From Clostridium sp. CX1 (GTDB lineage Bacteria; Bacillota; Clostridia; Clostridiales; Clostridiaceae): 64,000 bases of DNA. The notes beneath the pieces are model-generated. The model had not been told where the DNA came from, searched no databases, and was given only the letters and a program-made list of their open reading frames with translations. This document shows, one piece after another, positions 9,901 through 18,060 of the stretch (positions are counted from its first letter, which is position 1; the number at the start of each line of letters is the position of its first letter). A program made the position numbers and the translations under genes. The DNA is taken from assembly GCF_025398335.1 (NCBI RefSeq), contig NZ_JAODOO010000008.1, forward strand, positions 62,001-126,000. Reading direction: 5' to 3'.

Positions 9901-10151
9901 TTTTTTTCATAATCTAAACAACTGCAGTATGTAGAAAAAATTTTTTTCTTTTCTCCATCCATCTCAATTTTTGTGTTATATTCATTAAAGAGATTTTCTG
10001 AAATTACATTGCCATCTATACAAATTAATTTATCTTCATTAGTTATATCTATAGAAGATACTAAATCATTGTTAAAAACCCTTTGCCCATTGGCATAGTT
10101 TTTACCACTAGTTTCTTCATTAAATATTTGTAATAGTATATCTTCCTTCAA
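6909..10151 (-). CDS. SWIM-domain SNF2 family helicase
   Basis: A 1080-residue SWI2/SNF2 ATPase. Residues about 50-95 form a SWIM zinc finger (CSC...CCKH). The middle 500 residues are the bacterial SNF2-associated region. The ATPase has Walker A GDEMGLGKT (645-653), DEAQ (741-744), and a C-terminal helicase lobe ending in DRAHRIGQ. Such proteins translocate on double-stranded DNA; bacterial versions are linked to RNA polymerase recycling (RapA-like) or unknown repair roles. The start is TTG 10151, 8 nt after GGAG. It lies 32 nt downstream of a MutS-like ATPase gene, so both are probably one operon and may act on the same DNA intermediate. Confidence 0.9.
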   Translation of the reverse strand: MKEDILLQIFNEETSGKNYANGQRVFNNDLVSSIDITNEDKLICIDGNVISENLFNEYNTKIEMDGEKKKIFSTYCSCLDYEKNEFKKINYCCKHLVATFYKALEKLVDHPLLAEETIYNESIFKNKSNLLNVLLGDEYDKEEIKIEVYINRNEWSGNITAEFKIGLKSMSSSNLYILKDINQFLIAIYNNIPINYGKNFTLDIKNQRLSVKDKRLIDYIETLKEIKGNNKTIYRSEDSIINGKYVNIPKFLVREFFENIKKHKVYLNEGFFYRPVETEILNKIPPIDFDLKLINGEYVLKSPGGMPQDLGCNNNIFLYGMSVYIPDYEFCYKISPYLQIFNEAKVIKIDASEEENILRKLIPQINMMASTFTLSKTIKEKVVIDKCNFNFYFDREEEDITLTVKVLYGNLEFNIFEDYKEKIVYRDSKKESQVIGILRSLGFEEIKGKFYLLMEEDYIFRFFKREINKLQEIGEVYYSENFKGIKSIGSKGITGNIKSGRYDYFELNFKIGDINPEETAEILRAFRDNLKYYKLKNGEYIDLEELELNKFLKLLDIASSKDIDDNCIQIPSNKGLFLNNYLEENSLRFIKGKKALKEIKDKFKNIENLSFKEPEDLEGNLRAYQKVGYNWFKTLDFLGFGGILGDEMGLGKTLQTITFILSNKGSKSLIVAPTSLIYNWAAEFEKFAPKLKIAVVNGSKEDREELIKKVDDYDVLITTYNLLKRDLESYTNIEFDYCILDEAQNIKNPSSQNAAAVKEIKAKRRFALSGTPIENSLMELWSIFDFIMPGYLYDEKRFSVRYHKKLRESPEVLEDLNRLIKPFILRRKKKDVIKELPDKIEKNLVVNLDEEQKKVYRTYANYAVELIQKKVKNYEFQNSKIEILSYITKLRQLCLDPSVIMKDYSGGSGKIEALVELIQESLEQGHRALIFSQFTSVLKNIGKRINAEGIAFSYLDGSIPSEKRMDMVKAFNDGENSVFLISLKAGGTGLNLTSADLVIHFDPWWNPAVEEQATDRAHRIGQRNVVEVIKIIAKDTIEEKILLLQEEKKKLISEILGEELSSGENFSSLTEEEILGLFEI

Positions 10152-10183
10152 CGTTCCTTCTCCTCGTATAATTTGATTCTTCT

Positions 10184-12019
10184 TTAATATTTTTCATAAT
10201 CTCTATCAGCCATATTATTATCTATGTCAATACCAGCCATTCTCATTAGGTATATTGCATTTCTAGTTGTAGAAACCCCTAATCTTAATTTATAGTCGAA
10301 ATAAATTTCATTGTTTTTATAATACTCTCTAAAGTGATAATTTCTAACTTTCCTATTTTTTTCTTCTATATCAGCCAGTTCAAGGTCATGAGTTGATACC
10401 ATCCCTAAAGCATTTTCCCTACTTAATTTTTCTATTAAAACTCTAGCACCGGTATGTCTATCCTTAGAATTGGTTCCTCTAAAAATCTCATCTAGTAAGA
10501 AAAATACTGGTTCCTTTTCCTTTGTAGCATCTATAAGCTTTCTTATTCTTAAAAGTTCTGCATAGAAAGATGATATATTTTCCTCCAGGTTATCACTTAT
10601 TCTCATGCAGGTATAGATATTCATTATAGAGCAACAAAAAGCCTCAGCACAAACCGGTGCACCTGCATATGCTAAAACTAAGTTAATTCCTATAGTTCTA
10701 AGCAGTGTGCTTTTACCAGACATATTAGAACCGGTTATCAGTAGAATGCTTTCAGTGTTATCTATTTTTAAATCATTACATACCCGATTTTTAGTTATTA
10801 GCGGGTGACCTATATTCTTCCCTTCTATTATTAGAGAAGAGTTCTTTAGTTCCGGCATTACCCAATGTGGATAGTCATGATTAATTACAGCTAAGCTGGA
10901 TAATCCTTCAATCTCTGCAATAACATCTAGCCATTGTTCTATAAATAGGCCTGATTCCTTTTTCCAAGCTTCCAGTCTGATTAAGCAGTGATACTCCCAC
11001 AAAGTTATACTATTTACTATATGGTAAAAAAAATTAGCTCTGTCGGAAATTAAATTTACCAGTCTAGATAACTTATTAATCTGTTTTGTTGCAGTTATTT
11101 TATTCTCATTAACGAGGTTTTCTTTTAATTTTATTAAGTAGCTAGATTCAAATCTTTTTTTCTCTATAACCTTTAACATTCTATCATATGCTTCTATATC
11201 TTTTTTGTATTTGTAAATTCCATCTAATATTTTATTACTTTTTTTAGAGTTAATCTTCAGTATAATTACCTGAACTCCTATAGCCATAAGCGGTAAATAA
11301 TATGGTATACCTTCTAATAAAAAATACAGCAAAATAACTGTCACTGTAATAATCGGAAGAACATGTGCCATAATGATAAAGGCTGAACTAGAAAATAGGC
11401 TATTCTTCTCTTTAGCCCATTTAAATAGGGATTCTGGATTTTTCTTTTTTTCTACAGCTATCTGCCCCTCAGCTATAAACCTCTGTCTCCACCCCAGGTT
11501 ATCTGAAAGTTCCTCTACAGCCTTTTGTCTATCATATATTTCTCCTATAGTATAGTTTGAAGCTGTTAATATATGCTTTAACTTTTCCCTTCCTAAATAA
11601 GTACTAGCAGTATTAATATATTGAAAAAGCGACCCTTTTCCAAAAATATCTAAATCCTTTGAATAACTGTGATCCTCCTCTAGAAAGTCTGATCCGGTAT
11701 CTTCAAAGGATTTCCATTCTCCTTTTAAACGCTTCAAGGAGTTTCCATTTATCTCACCTATCAATGTTGAACATTTTCTATTATATTTAAGTCTACTGTG
11801 CTTATTAAGCAAAATTATAAATAATATGGCAAATAAGATTATTGCCAAGGCAAAAAAATAATATTTTTTTAGTGTATAGGAAAAAAATCCACAACCAATA
11901 GCAGCAATAAAAACTATGAGCCTTAAGGCTGATATAAAATTAATTGATTCTGTCTGTTTTTTCACCAGCTTTTCATATATAACTTTTCTCTTTAAATATG
12001 GGGATTCTATAGTCTTCAA
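10184..12019 (-). CDS. membrane-anchored MutS-like ATPase
   Basis: A 611-residue protein whose C-terminal 220 residues are a MutS domain V ATPase: Walker A GSNMSGKS (about 430-437), Walker B FFLLDEIFRGTNS, and STHDLELAD. It lacks the mismatch-recognition and connector domains. Instead it carries hydrophobic pairs at about residues 28-70 and 205-255, which suggests four membrane helices. The biochemical role of this MutS subfamily is not established. The start is a TTG with a rather distant AAGGAG (12 nt). It is the first gene of a probable operon with the SNF2 helicase, and a structured element plus terminator (12168-12311) lies upstream. Confidence 0.82.
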   Translation of the reverse strand: MKTIESPYLKRKVIYEKLVKKQTESINFISALRLIVFIAAIGCGFFSYTLKKYYFFALAIILFAILFIILLNKHSRLKYNRKCSTLIGEINGNSLKRLKGEWKSFEDTGSDFLEEDHSYSKDLDIFGKGSLFQYINTASTYLGREKLKHILTASNYTIGEIYDRQKAVEELSDNLGWRQRFIAEGQIAVEKKKNPESLFKWAKEKNSLFSSSAFIIMAHVLPIITVTVILLYFLLEGIPYYLPLMAIGVQVIILKINSKKSNKILDGIYKYKKDIEAYDRMLKVIEKKRFESSYLIKLKENLVNENKITATKQINKLSRLVNLISDRANFFYHIVNSITLWEYHCLIRLEAWKKESGLFIEQWLDVIAEIEGLSSLAVINHDYPHWVMPELKNSSLIIEGKNIGHPLITKNRVCNDLKIDNTESILLITGSNMSGKSTLLRTIGINLVLAYAGAPVCAEAFCCSIMNIYTCMRISDNLEENISSFYAELLRIRKLIDATKEKEPVFFLLDEIFRGTNSKDRHTGARVLIEKLSRENALGMVSTHDLELADIEEKNRKVRNYHFREYYKNNEIYFDYKLRLGVSTTRNAIYLMRMAGIDIDNNMADRDYEKY

Positions 12020-12167
12020 AGTTAACTAACTCTCCTTTCCTGGAAAAATTACATTCAATTTTATATCCATAATGTAACACACTTATAATCTTTATGTCTA
12101 GTTTATGATAATGCCTATGATTAAACATTAGATTTTAAAATAACTATAACATCAAAAAATATAAAAA

Positions 12168-12191
12168 TCTATTGAAGCTTCCTTCAATAGA
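12168..12191 (-). terminator. intrinsic terminator
   Basis: A 10-bp stem (12168-12177/12182-12191) with a CTTC/GAAG tetraloop, followed on the minus strand by ATTTTTATATTTTTT. It lies 150 nt after the permease stop and 150 nt before the mutS-like start, so it either ends the permease transcript or attenuates the mutS/snf2 operon. Confidence 0.7.
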
Positions 12192-12204
12192 AAAAGAATA
12201 AATA

Positions 12205-12311
12205 GCAGTACTGGTTATATTAGTCTCTAGGAATGTGCGGATTTACCTAAAGGTTCTGCATAATTTGTTGGATTTTTTATGCTTAAAGCACTAATATAAT
12301 TCCAATACTGC
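12205..12311 (-). other. branched inverted-repeat element (unknown RNA or MITE)
   Basis: An imperfect 19-21 bp inverted repeat (GCAGTACTGGTTATATTAG at 12205-12223 against 12291-12311, differing by a C/T change and a 2-nt insertion) encloses 67 nt. Inside are two further pairings, TAGG/CCTA and GCATAA/TTATGC, which give a three-way junction. A terminator hairpin follows 14 nt downstream on the minus strand. I recognise no known riboswitch. No coding frame and no clear target-site duplication are visible. The strand is assigned only because flanking genes and the terminator are minus. Confidence 0.45.
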
Positions 12312-12342
12312 ATGAAACTTTATTTATATGATAAAGGGTGAA

Positions 12343-13773
12343 TTAAGCACCTTTTTCCTCTAATATATTTTCAGAGATAGATTGAGAGATATCTTCGCTC
12401 TGTAATGAACTGTGCTTATGTGAATATGCAAAATAAACAATTACTCCAATTGCAAGCCATGTGCCAAAATATAGCCATGTTGTCTTTGACAAACTAAACA
12501 TAAGGAACAAACAACATGCTATTGCCATTAAAGGAAGCACTGGCACTAAAGGCACCTTAAAGCCTCTTTCTAAATTCGGATGAGTTTTTCTAAGAACGAT
12601 TACAGATAGTGCTACAAGAGAGAATGTTGCTAAAAGAGTCATATTAGCAAGATCAGCTAACTGTTTTAAATCTATAACCCCTGCAAGTAAAGCAGCTAAA
12701 CATCCTACTACCCAAGTTGAAAACACAGGTACATTTGTTTTTGGGTTTGCATTAGAACAGACTTTAGGAAGTAGACCATCACGACTCATTGAAAATAATA
12801 TACGTGATGAACCGTAAAGATAAGCAAGAATAACTGCCAAAATACCTACAACTGCTCCAATTGAAAGTATAGAAGCTGCCCATCCCTGTCCAACAGAACT
12901 TAATGCGTAAGCCATAGCATCACCAACATTTAACTTGCTGTAATGAGTAACACCTGTTAAAATTAAGCAAACTATAATATATATAAGTGTACAACCTATC
13001 ATTGATGCAATAATGCCTCTAGGCAGATTCTTTTGAGGGTCTTTTACCTCTTCAGCAGAGGTTGAAACTGCGTCAAAACCTGCATAGGCAAGAAATACAG
13101 ATGCTGCACCAGCAAATACTCCTTTAAAACCAAATGGCATAAAAGGCTTCCAATTTACTGGTTTTATAAAAAATGCACCTACAGCAACGAATAAAACTAT
13201 AACGCCAAGTTTTACAAATACCATAATATTATTTACCTTTTTACTTTCCTTTGTTCCCTTTGATAGAAGAATTGTAATAAGCAATACTACAATAACTGCT
13301 GGAGCATTAACTATGCCTCCTTCACCTGGAATATTAATAAATATACTAGGTAAATTAAATCCACATTCCCTTAGTAAACTATTAAAGTATGCTGACCAGC
13401 CACCAGCTACAGTTGCAGTACATACCACATACCCTATAAAAAGTGACCATCCAACTAAATGAGCAATGAATTCACCTAAGGATGCGTAAATGTAAGCATA
13501 AGCACTACCAGAGGTTGGAATTGATGATGCAAACTCAGCATAACATAGAGCTACAAGTATACATGCTATAGCAGAGCCTATAAATGAAAGGACAACGGCA
13601 GGACCTGCGTCTCTTGCGGCAACAACACCGGTTAAAACCATTACACCAGTTCCAATTGTTGCACCAATACTCATTAATGTTACATCAAATGCACCTAAAG
13701 ATCGTTCTGAAGAGCTGTTTTTATTACTGTCTAAAATAGAATTTACGTCTTTTTTTCTAAAAAATGACTTCAT
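12343..13773 (-). CDS. APC family amino-acid permease
   Basis: A 476-residue permease with about 12 transmembrane helices. The first helix motif, SIGATIGTGVMVLTG, is the substrate-binding GxGxG loop of the amino acid-polyamine-cation superfamily. The length and the conserved FxxYAGFDAVSTSAEEVKDP segment are those of the cationic/YfnA-like subfamily, which takes up amino acids by proton symport. The N-terminal 25 residues are cytoplasmic and hydrophilic. It lies just downstream of a GlnK/GlnL-like two-component pair but behind that pair's terminator, so it has its own promoter and may be the target of that system. The exact amino acid is unknown. Confidence 0.88.
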   Translation of the reverse strand: MKSFFRKKDVNSILDSNKNSSSERSLGAFDVTLMSIGATIGTGVMVLTGVVAARDAGPAVVLSFIGSAIACILVALCYAEFASSIPTSGSAYAYIYASLGEFIAHLVGWSLFIGYVVCTATVAGGWSAYFNSLLRECGFNLPSIFINIPGEGGIVNAPAVIVVLLITILLSKGTKESKKVNNIMVFVKLGVIVLFVAVGAFFIKPVNWKPFMPFGFKGVFAGAASVFLAYAGFDAVSTSAEEVKDPQKNLPRGIIASMIGCTLIYIIVCLILTGVTHYSKLNVGDAMAYALSSVGQGWAASILSIGAVVGILAVILAYLYGSSRILFSMSRDGLLPKVCSNANPKTNVPVFSTWVVGCLAALLAGVIDLKQLADLANMTLLATFSLVALSVIVLRKTHPNLERGFKVPLVPVLPLMAIACCLFLMFSLSKTTWLYFGTWLAIGVIVYFAYSHKHSSLQSEDISQSISENILEEKGA

Positions 13774-13864
13774 ATGCTAAGCCCCCTATAAAATATATTT
13801 ATGTACTGATTATACTGGCTTGACTACAAAATACTTCTCAATGCTTCACAAGGCTTCATAAAAA

Positions 13865-13909
13865 AAATGGAATGATTTTAAAATTCTCAATCTTTGAATC
13901 ATTCCATTT
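13865..13909 (-). terminator. terminator of the two-component operon
   Basis: A perfect 13-bp stem (13865-13877/13897-13909) followed on the minus strand by eight T residues. It lies 80 nt after the response-regulator stop. Confidence 0.8.
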
Positions 13910-13989
13910 AATGCTGAATGATTTGGAAAAACTTTCCTTGTAGTCTATTTTCAGTCATATGAAGTTCAATTTGTAGTAAAGATCATAAC

Positions 13990-14823
13990 TTAATAGTCTT
14001 CACATTGTAGCAGCAACCCCTCAAAAAACTTGCTTATTATTACCTTTCCACCAGTTTTATTTTTTCCTTTGATATAATCCATCTCAGCTTTAACGCTTGC
14101 AAAATCAAACATTCCCTTAGAATACTCCTGAAAACTTTCATTATAATAGTCTTCAATTCCTATGTATGCTAAATTAGTTAGCCCACTCTTAATTGCTCTT
14201 CTCATCCTTTGTTGTACTGTTTTAGGGCTATCCCCAATAATGCAACATAACTCATTAAAATTACATTCTTCAAAGGATTTCTTTGTTTCTAACAGATGCA
14301 TACAGATTTTTATAATATCATTTGTCCCCTTTTCACCTAACATTCCAAAATTGCTTAAAGTATGCTTTATTATTTTTATATTATTGTCTTGAGGTTTTTT
14401 ATGAGGATTTATATCTTTAAATACTTTCTTTATATTATTAAGCATGTTTTCGATTTCAATTTTTTCAGCAACCTTACTTGTAACTTTTTCTACTTCGATC
14501 TTATTAATAGGCTTACTAATAAAAAACTCTATTCCTGAATTATAAGAATCCTCCACCAACTTTACATCTGATACCTGAGAAATCATGATGAATTTAATTC
14601 CTGGTTTCAACAACTTTACTTCTCTTACCAAGCTATTACCATCTAATTTAGGCAAAAGCAAATCAACTAATACAATATCTGGATTATAAATTAATATTTC
14701 ACTGAGAGCTGTTTCTCCGTCATTGGAGCTGCCTATTACCTCACCTGACTTACTTTCTTCAATCAAGTTAGTTAATATCTTAACAATATTAACATCATCG
14801 TCAATAATGTAATATCTCATCAT
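13990..14823 (-). CDS. YcbB/GlnL-type response regulator
   Basis: A 277-residue regulator with an N-terminal receiver domain (acidic pocket D8-D10, phosphoacceptor D54 in LVDLLLPKLDG, conserved K in SKPI). The C-terminal half is a helical YcbB domain with a helix-turn-helix-like stretch (SPKTVQQRMRRAIKSG), as in GlnL of Bacillus subtilis, which activates glutamine uptake and glutaminase genes. It is separated from its kinase by 2 nt, so the two are co-translated. The adjacent amino-acid permease is a plausible target; this is inference from position and from the B. subtilis system. Confidence 0.85.
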   Translation of the reverse strand: MMRYYIIDDDVNIVKILTNLIEESKSGEVIGSSNDGETALSEILIYNPDIVLVDLLLPKLDGNSLVREVKLLKPGIKFIMISQVSDVKLVEDSYNSGIEFFISKPINKIEVEKVTSKVAEKIEIENMLNNIKKVFKDINPHKKPQDNNIKIIKHTLSNFGMLGEKGTNDIIKICMHLLETKKSFEECNFNELCCIIGDSPKTVQQRMRRAIKSGLTNLAYIGIEDYYNESFQEYSKGMFDFASVKAEMDYIKGKNKTGGKVIISKFFEGLLLQCEDY

Positions 14824-14825
14824 AT

Positions 14826-16085
14826 CTACCTCCTAAATGAAGTTATCGGTATTTTTACTGTAAATATTGTATTTTTATTTTCTATAGACTGCACAGATAT
14901 ATTTCCTTTAAAAATGTCCTGCGCTAGGTCTCTTACTAAAGTAAGACCTATACCTCTGCATATGCTTCCAGTTTCCTTATTATATTTGGTAGAAAACCCG
15001 GGATTAAATATAAAATTCAAATTACTGCTGTTTATGCCTGTCCCATTATCCGATACAGAAAAGACATATTCATCTTCCACTTTCTCAATTTTCAGTTTAA
15101 CTAATCCCTTCTTTTTGTTATCTATAGCTTCTATACTGTTAAAAATAAGGTTTCTTATGATTGACATCAAATAAAAGTGCTTAAGAACATAGAATTCACA
15201 ATCAACTTTAAATTTAAGTTCTATATCTAAATTTTTGGTGACTATGTAATCTTTTGTATCTATTTCTAAGATATTTATTATATCTCTTATATTCATTGGT
15301 TCAGTGTCAATTTTATCATTAGTTATCTCTTCCAGACCTCTCATAACCCTAATATAATCCTTTTTAATCTCGTGAACATCTTTTGAAATATCAAGGGTAA
15401 GATTCTTTAATTCATCGGGATAATGATTCTTGGAAACAATCTGATAAGCTGAAAAGGATTTTTTCATTACATCTTCTATTTCAGCAGCATTCTTATTCAT
15501 GAAATACACTTCACTTTTAAATGCAGAAGTTAGTAATATCAGTCTTCTATAGCGTTCCTCATGTTCTTCTCTTATAAGAAAGGATTTGTAGTACTTCATT
15601 GCTATTAATATAATCAAAGTTATTAAAGTTCTAACACAGGCCACTATAAGGAGGTCTTTAATTATATTGCTGTTTATCCCAATTAGCTTGGTTCTAACAC
15701 TAATTTCAACAAGGTTTGAGAGAAAATCACAGCAAAATACTAAAATCATAAATTTGGTTAGCTCCTTTTTCCTGCTTTTGTAATAGGAAAAATAAAATAT
15801 TATTCCATAAGTTACATAAAACACTATCTCTGGTGCAGTCATTTTAATAACCTTGCTAAAACTCATGATATTCCAATAAAGCCAAAATGATTTGTAAAGT
15901 GACGTAGTTATTCCTGTAATTATTGCTATTTTTATTGGATTTAAATCAACATAATTATAAAGAAATATAGAAAATACAACCACTGAAAAAGCTATAGTAA
16001 AACCCTGGATTAAAACATTAAAATGAATCTGAGATGCTACACTTACACAGATTATAATTATGAAAATATTCTTTAATTTTTTCAT
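14826..16085 (-). CDS. GlnK-like sensor histidine kinase
   Basis: A 419-residue kinase. Residues 1-165 contain about five or six hydrophobic helices that form a membrane sensor. A coiled region follows, then an ATP-binding domain with an N-box (LRNLIFNSIEAIDN), a G1 box (SDNGTGI) and a G2 box (GIGLTLVRDLA). No classical H-box is obvious, as in kinases of the GlnK/DcuS-like group. I begin at ATG 16085, 9 nt after AAAGGAAA, rather than at an in-frame TTG at 16118. It is the first gene of the two-gene operon. The signal may be an amino acid such as glutamine. Confidence 0.83.
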   Translation of the reverse strand: MKKLKNIFIIIICVSVASQIHFNVLIQGFTIAFSVVVFSIFLYNYVDLNPIKIAIITGITTSLYKSFWLYWNIMSFSKVIKMTAPEIVFYVTYGIIFYFSYYKSRKKELTKFMILVFCCDFLSNLVEISVRTKLIGINSNIIKDLLIVACVRTLITLIILIAMKYYKSFLIREEHEERYRRLILLTSAFKSEVYFMNKNAAEIEDVMKKSFSAYQIVSKNHYPDELKNLTLDISKDVHEIKKDYIRVMRGLEEITNDKIDTEPMNIRDIINILEIDTKDYIVTKNLDIELKFKVDCEFYVLKHFYLMSIIRNLIFNSIEAIDNKKKGLVKLKIEKVEDEYVFSVSDNGTGINSSNLNFIFNPGFSTKYNKETGSICRGIGLTLVRDLAQDIFKGNISVQSIENKNTIFTVKIPITSFRR

Positions 16086-16174
16086 ATAGTACACTTTCCT
16101 TTCATTTTTTAAATCCAAATAATAGTATACTATAAATTTCCACTGAATTCATCTAACATAAAAGGCCCAAAAAT

Positions 16175-16213
16175 AAAAGGTGTAATCATTTGTCCTATTG
16201 ATCACACCTTTTT
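16175..16213 (-). terminator. terminator of the 60-residue gene
   Basis: Arms AAAAGGTGT (16175-16183) and ACACCTTTT (16204-16212), followed on the minus strand by a T-rich stretch. Confidence 0.65.
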
Positions 16214-16225
16214 GATAACTTTTGT

Positions 16226-16408
16226 CTATTTTGCTTCTATTTTGTCTACAATGACATTTATACTTTCTTTTACAAAATCTACTGCTTGCGTTACACTCTG
16301 TCCTTTGTGCTTAACTTCCTTATCACTTTTTCTGGCAATGGCTTTAAATGGGTAATTCTTTTCATCATTTTCAATAACTGTTATTTCATAACCTCTATAT
16401 TCTTCCAT
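16226..16408 (-). CDS. small conserved-looking protein, unknown function
   Basis: A 60-residue, charged, soluble protein with no cysteines and no membrane segment. The pattern of alternating beta-like residues (YRGYEITVIEN, PFKAIARKSDKE) followed by a C-terminal helix (TQAVDFVKESINVIVDKIEA) suggests a small beta-alpha fold. A good ribosome site (GGGGTGGTG) precedes the ATG, and an intrinsic terminator follows, so it is a genuine single-gene unit. I do not recognise the family. Confidence 0.65.
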   Translation of the reverse strand: MEEYRGYEITVIENDEKNYPFKAIARKSDKEVKHKGQSVTQAVDFVKESINVIVDKIEAK

Positions 16409-16519
16409 AAGACACCACCCCTTTTGTATTATATTATTTCCTTCCGACTACTATTTACATTTTCTACAGTTCTCATTAATATTATGTATTTTTTTAAGAA
16501 AGGTAGTTATACTAATATC

Positions 16520-16590
16520 ATAAAGAATATAATCAATAATAAAAGTTCCAGTTACTATAACCGGATAACTTATAACGTTATATTCTTTAT
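16520..16590 (+). other. nested inverted repeat upstream of MFS gene
   Basis: A perfect 13-bp inverted repeat, ATAAAGAATATAA (16520-16532) and its complement (16578-16590), encloses further complementary pieces (AAGTT/AACTT and CC-GTTA/TAAC-GG). The intergenic region 16409-16809 otherwise holds a terminator hairpin at 16634-16686 and, presumably, divergent promoters. No gene is convincing on either strand. Confidence 0.4.
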
Positions 16591-16633
16591 ACTTAAACTT
16601 GGGATCTAGGAATAGGTTTCATTTTAAGGAAAG

Positions 16634-16686
16634 AGAAGTAGAATCCTTTAGTATATTTACTAATAGTGATTCTGCTTCTTCTTTTT
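16634..16686 (+). terminator. terminator hairpin upstream of the MFS gene
   Basis: A 12-bp stem with one G-U pair (16634-16645/16668-16679) followed by TCTTTTT on the plus strand. No plus-strand gene lies before it, so it ends either a leader of the MFS gene or a small RNA that includes the inverted repeat at 16520-16590. Confidence 0.55.
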
Positions 16687-16809
16687 GCAGTAATAAATTC
16701 TATAGCTGTTTATACTCTATATAACTATTTTCTCACAGGTAACATAATTGATTTACATTTTTTTATGTTATATACTTAATCTATTGGCATGAAAGGAGAT
16801 GCATAATTT

Positions 16810-18045
16810 ATGGATTCTGATACCCAAGTTAAAGATTATGAACTGAAGAATAAAAAAAGTTACAAAGAAAGAGTTGTAAATCTAATAGGTAGCCTAAAAA
16901 ATGATAAAGATTTTACTCTATTTCTCATTGTTGGTCTATTTACTGGTATAGCCAGTGGTATAAACTCAACAGTTTTTAATAATTTTTTAAGTGATGTGTA
17001 CAAGCTTTCAGCATCAGCAAGAGGTGTTGTGGAATTTCCCCGTGAACTTCCTGGGGCACTTATAATGATAGTTTTAGGACTACTTGCCTTTCTTGGAGAT
17101 GTAAGAGCATCCATGATAGGAATGTTGTTTGCATCTTTAGGTATGATAGGATTAGGTCTTTTTTCACCAACCTTTTCCACTATGTTAATATGGATGATGA
17201 TTTTGAGTTTAGGAACTCATATCTTTATGCCTTTATCTGCCAGCATTGGCATGTCTTTATCGGAAAGAGATAGCTATGGTGCCCGTCTTGGCAAATTTAA
17301 TGCTTATAACCTTATGGCAACTATACTAGGTTATTTAATAGTATGGCTTGGATTTAAATATCTAGGACTGACCTATAGGGTTGTCTTTATAATTGCCGCT
17401 ATTTCCTATATTTTTGCCTTAATTTTTCTCGGGTTAATGACTCCAAAAAAACCAAAGGTAAAGAAAATAAAATTTGTTTTTAGAAGAAAATATACCCTGT
17501 ACTATGTGCTTAGTGTAGTTAACGGCGCTAGAAAGCAGATTTTTTTAACCTTTGCTCCATGGGTACTTATTCAAGTTTACCATGTTGATCCGCCTACCTT
17601 TGCCATACTAGGTTTTATAGTTTCTGGGTTGAGTATCCTTACTAGAACCATAGTAGGTAATGCCATTGATATAAAAGGTGAGAGATTTGTTCTTTCGCTA
17701 GAAGCAATAGTTCTTATAGTAATTTGCATAGGCTATGCCTTTGCTGCAGACGTATTTCCAGCAGCAATTGCAGTTATAATCATTGCAGCCTGTTATATAC
17801 TTGACAACTCTATGAGTGTTGTGGAAATGGCTAGATCAACCTATATTAAAAAGATAGCCCTATGTCCTGAGGATGTAACACCTACTTTATCAGCAGGTAC
17901 AAGCTTTGACCATTTAATTGCAATGACTATACCATTCTTTGGTGGAATATTGTGGGCAACCATGGGCTATAAATACGTTTTTATTGCTGCAGCCATAATA
18001 GCCTTTATGAATCTATTCCTTACTTTAAGAATAAAAGTAGATTAA
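16810..18045 (+). CDS. MFS transporter
   Basis: A 411-residue protein with about 12 hydrophobic helices in two halves and a basic loop after helix 6 (PKKPKVKKIKFVFRRK). This is the major facilitator layout. The cytoplasmic N-terminus of 30 residues is hydrophilic. I see no motif that tells drug efflux from nutrient uptake; a helix near residue 330 carries DNSMSVVEMARSTY, which may hold substrate-binding residues. GGAGATG precedes the ATG. A possible structured leader lies upstream. The gene downstream is 92 nt away and also encodes a membrane protein. Confidence 0.82.
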   Translation: MDSDTQVKDYELKNKKSYKERVVNLIGSLKNDKDFTLFLIVGLFTGIASGINSTVFNNFLSDVYKLSASARGVVEFPRELPGALIMIVLGLLAFLGDVRASMIGMLFASLGMIGLGLFSPTFSTMLIWMMILSLGTHIFMPLSASIGMSLSERDSYGARLGKFNAYNLMATILGYLIVWLGFKYLGLTYRVVFIIAAISYIFALIFLGLMTPKKPKVKKIKFVFRRKYTLYYVLSVVNGARKQIFLTFAPWVLIQVYHVDPPTFAILGFIVSGLSILTRTIVGNAIDIKGERFVLSLEAIVLIVICIGYAFAADVFPAAIAVIIIAACYILDNSMSVVEMARSTYIKKIALCPEDVTPTLSAGTSFDHLIAMTIPFFGGILWATMGYKYVFIAAAIIAFMNLFLTLRIKVD

Positions 18046-18060
18046 ATTTTTAATAGTTTA

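Noticed and set aside
12205-12311. Lysine or purine riboswitch for the amino-acid permease
   Set aside because: The element is downstream of the permease stop, not upstream, and lacks the conserved loops of either class.
16286-16609. 107-codon plus-strand frame
   Set aside because: Antisense to the 60-residue gene and runs through the nested repeat; no ribosome site and phenylalanine/isoleucine-rich translation typical of AT-rich noise.
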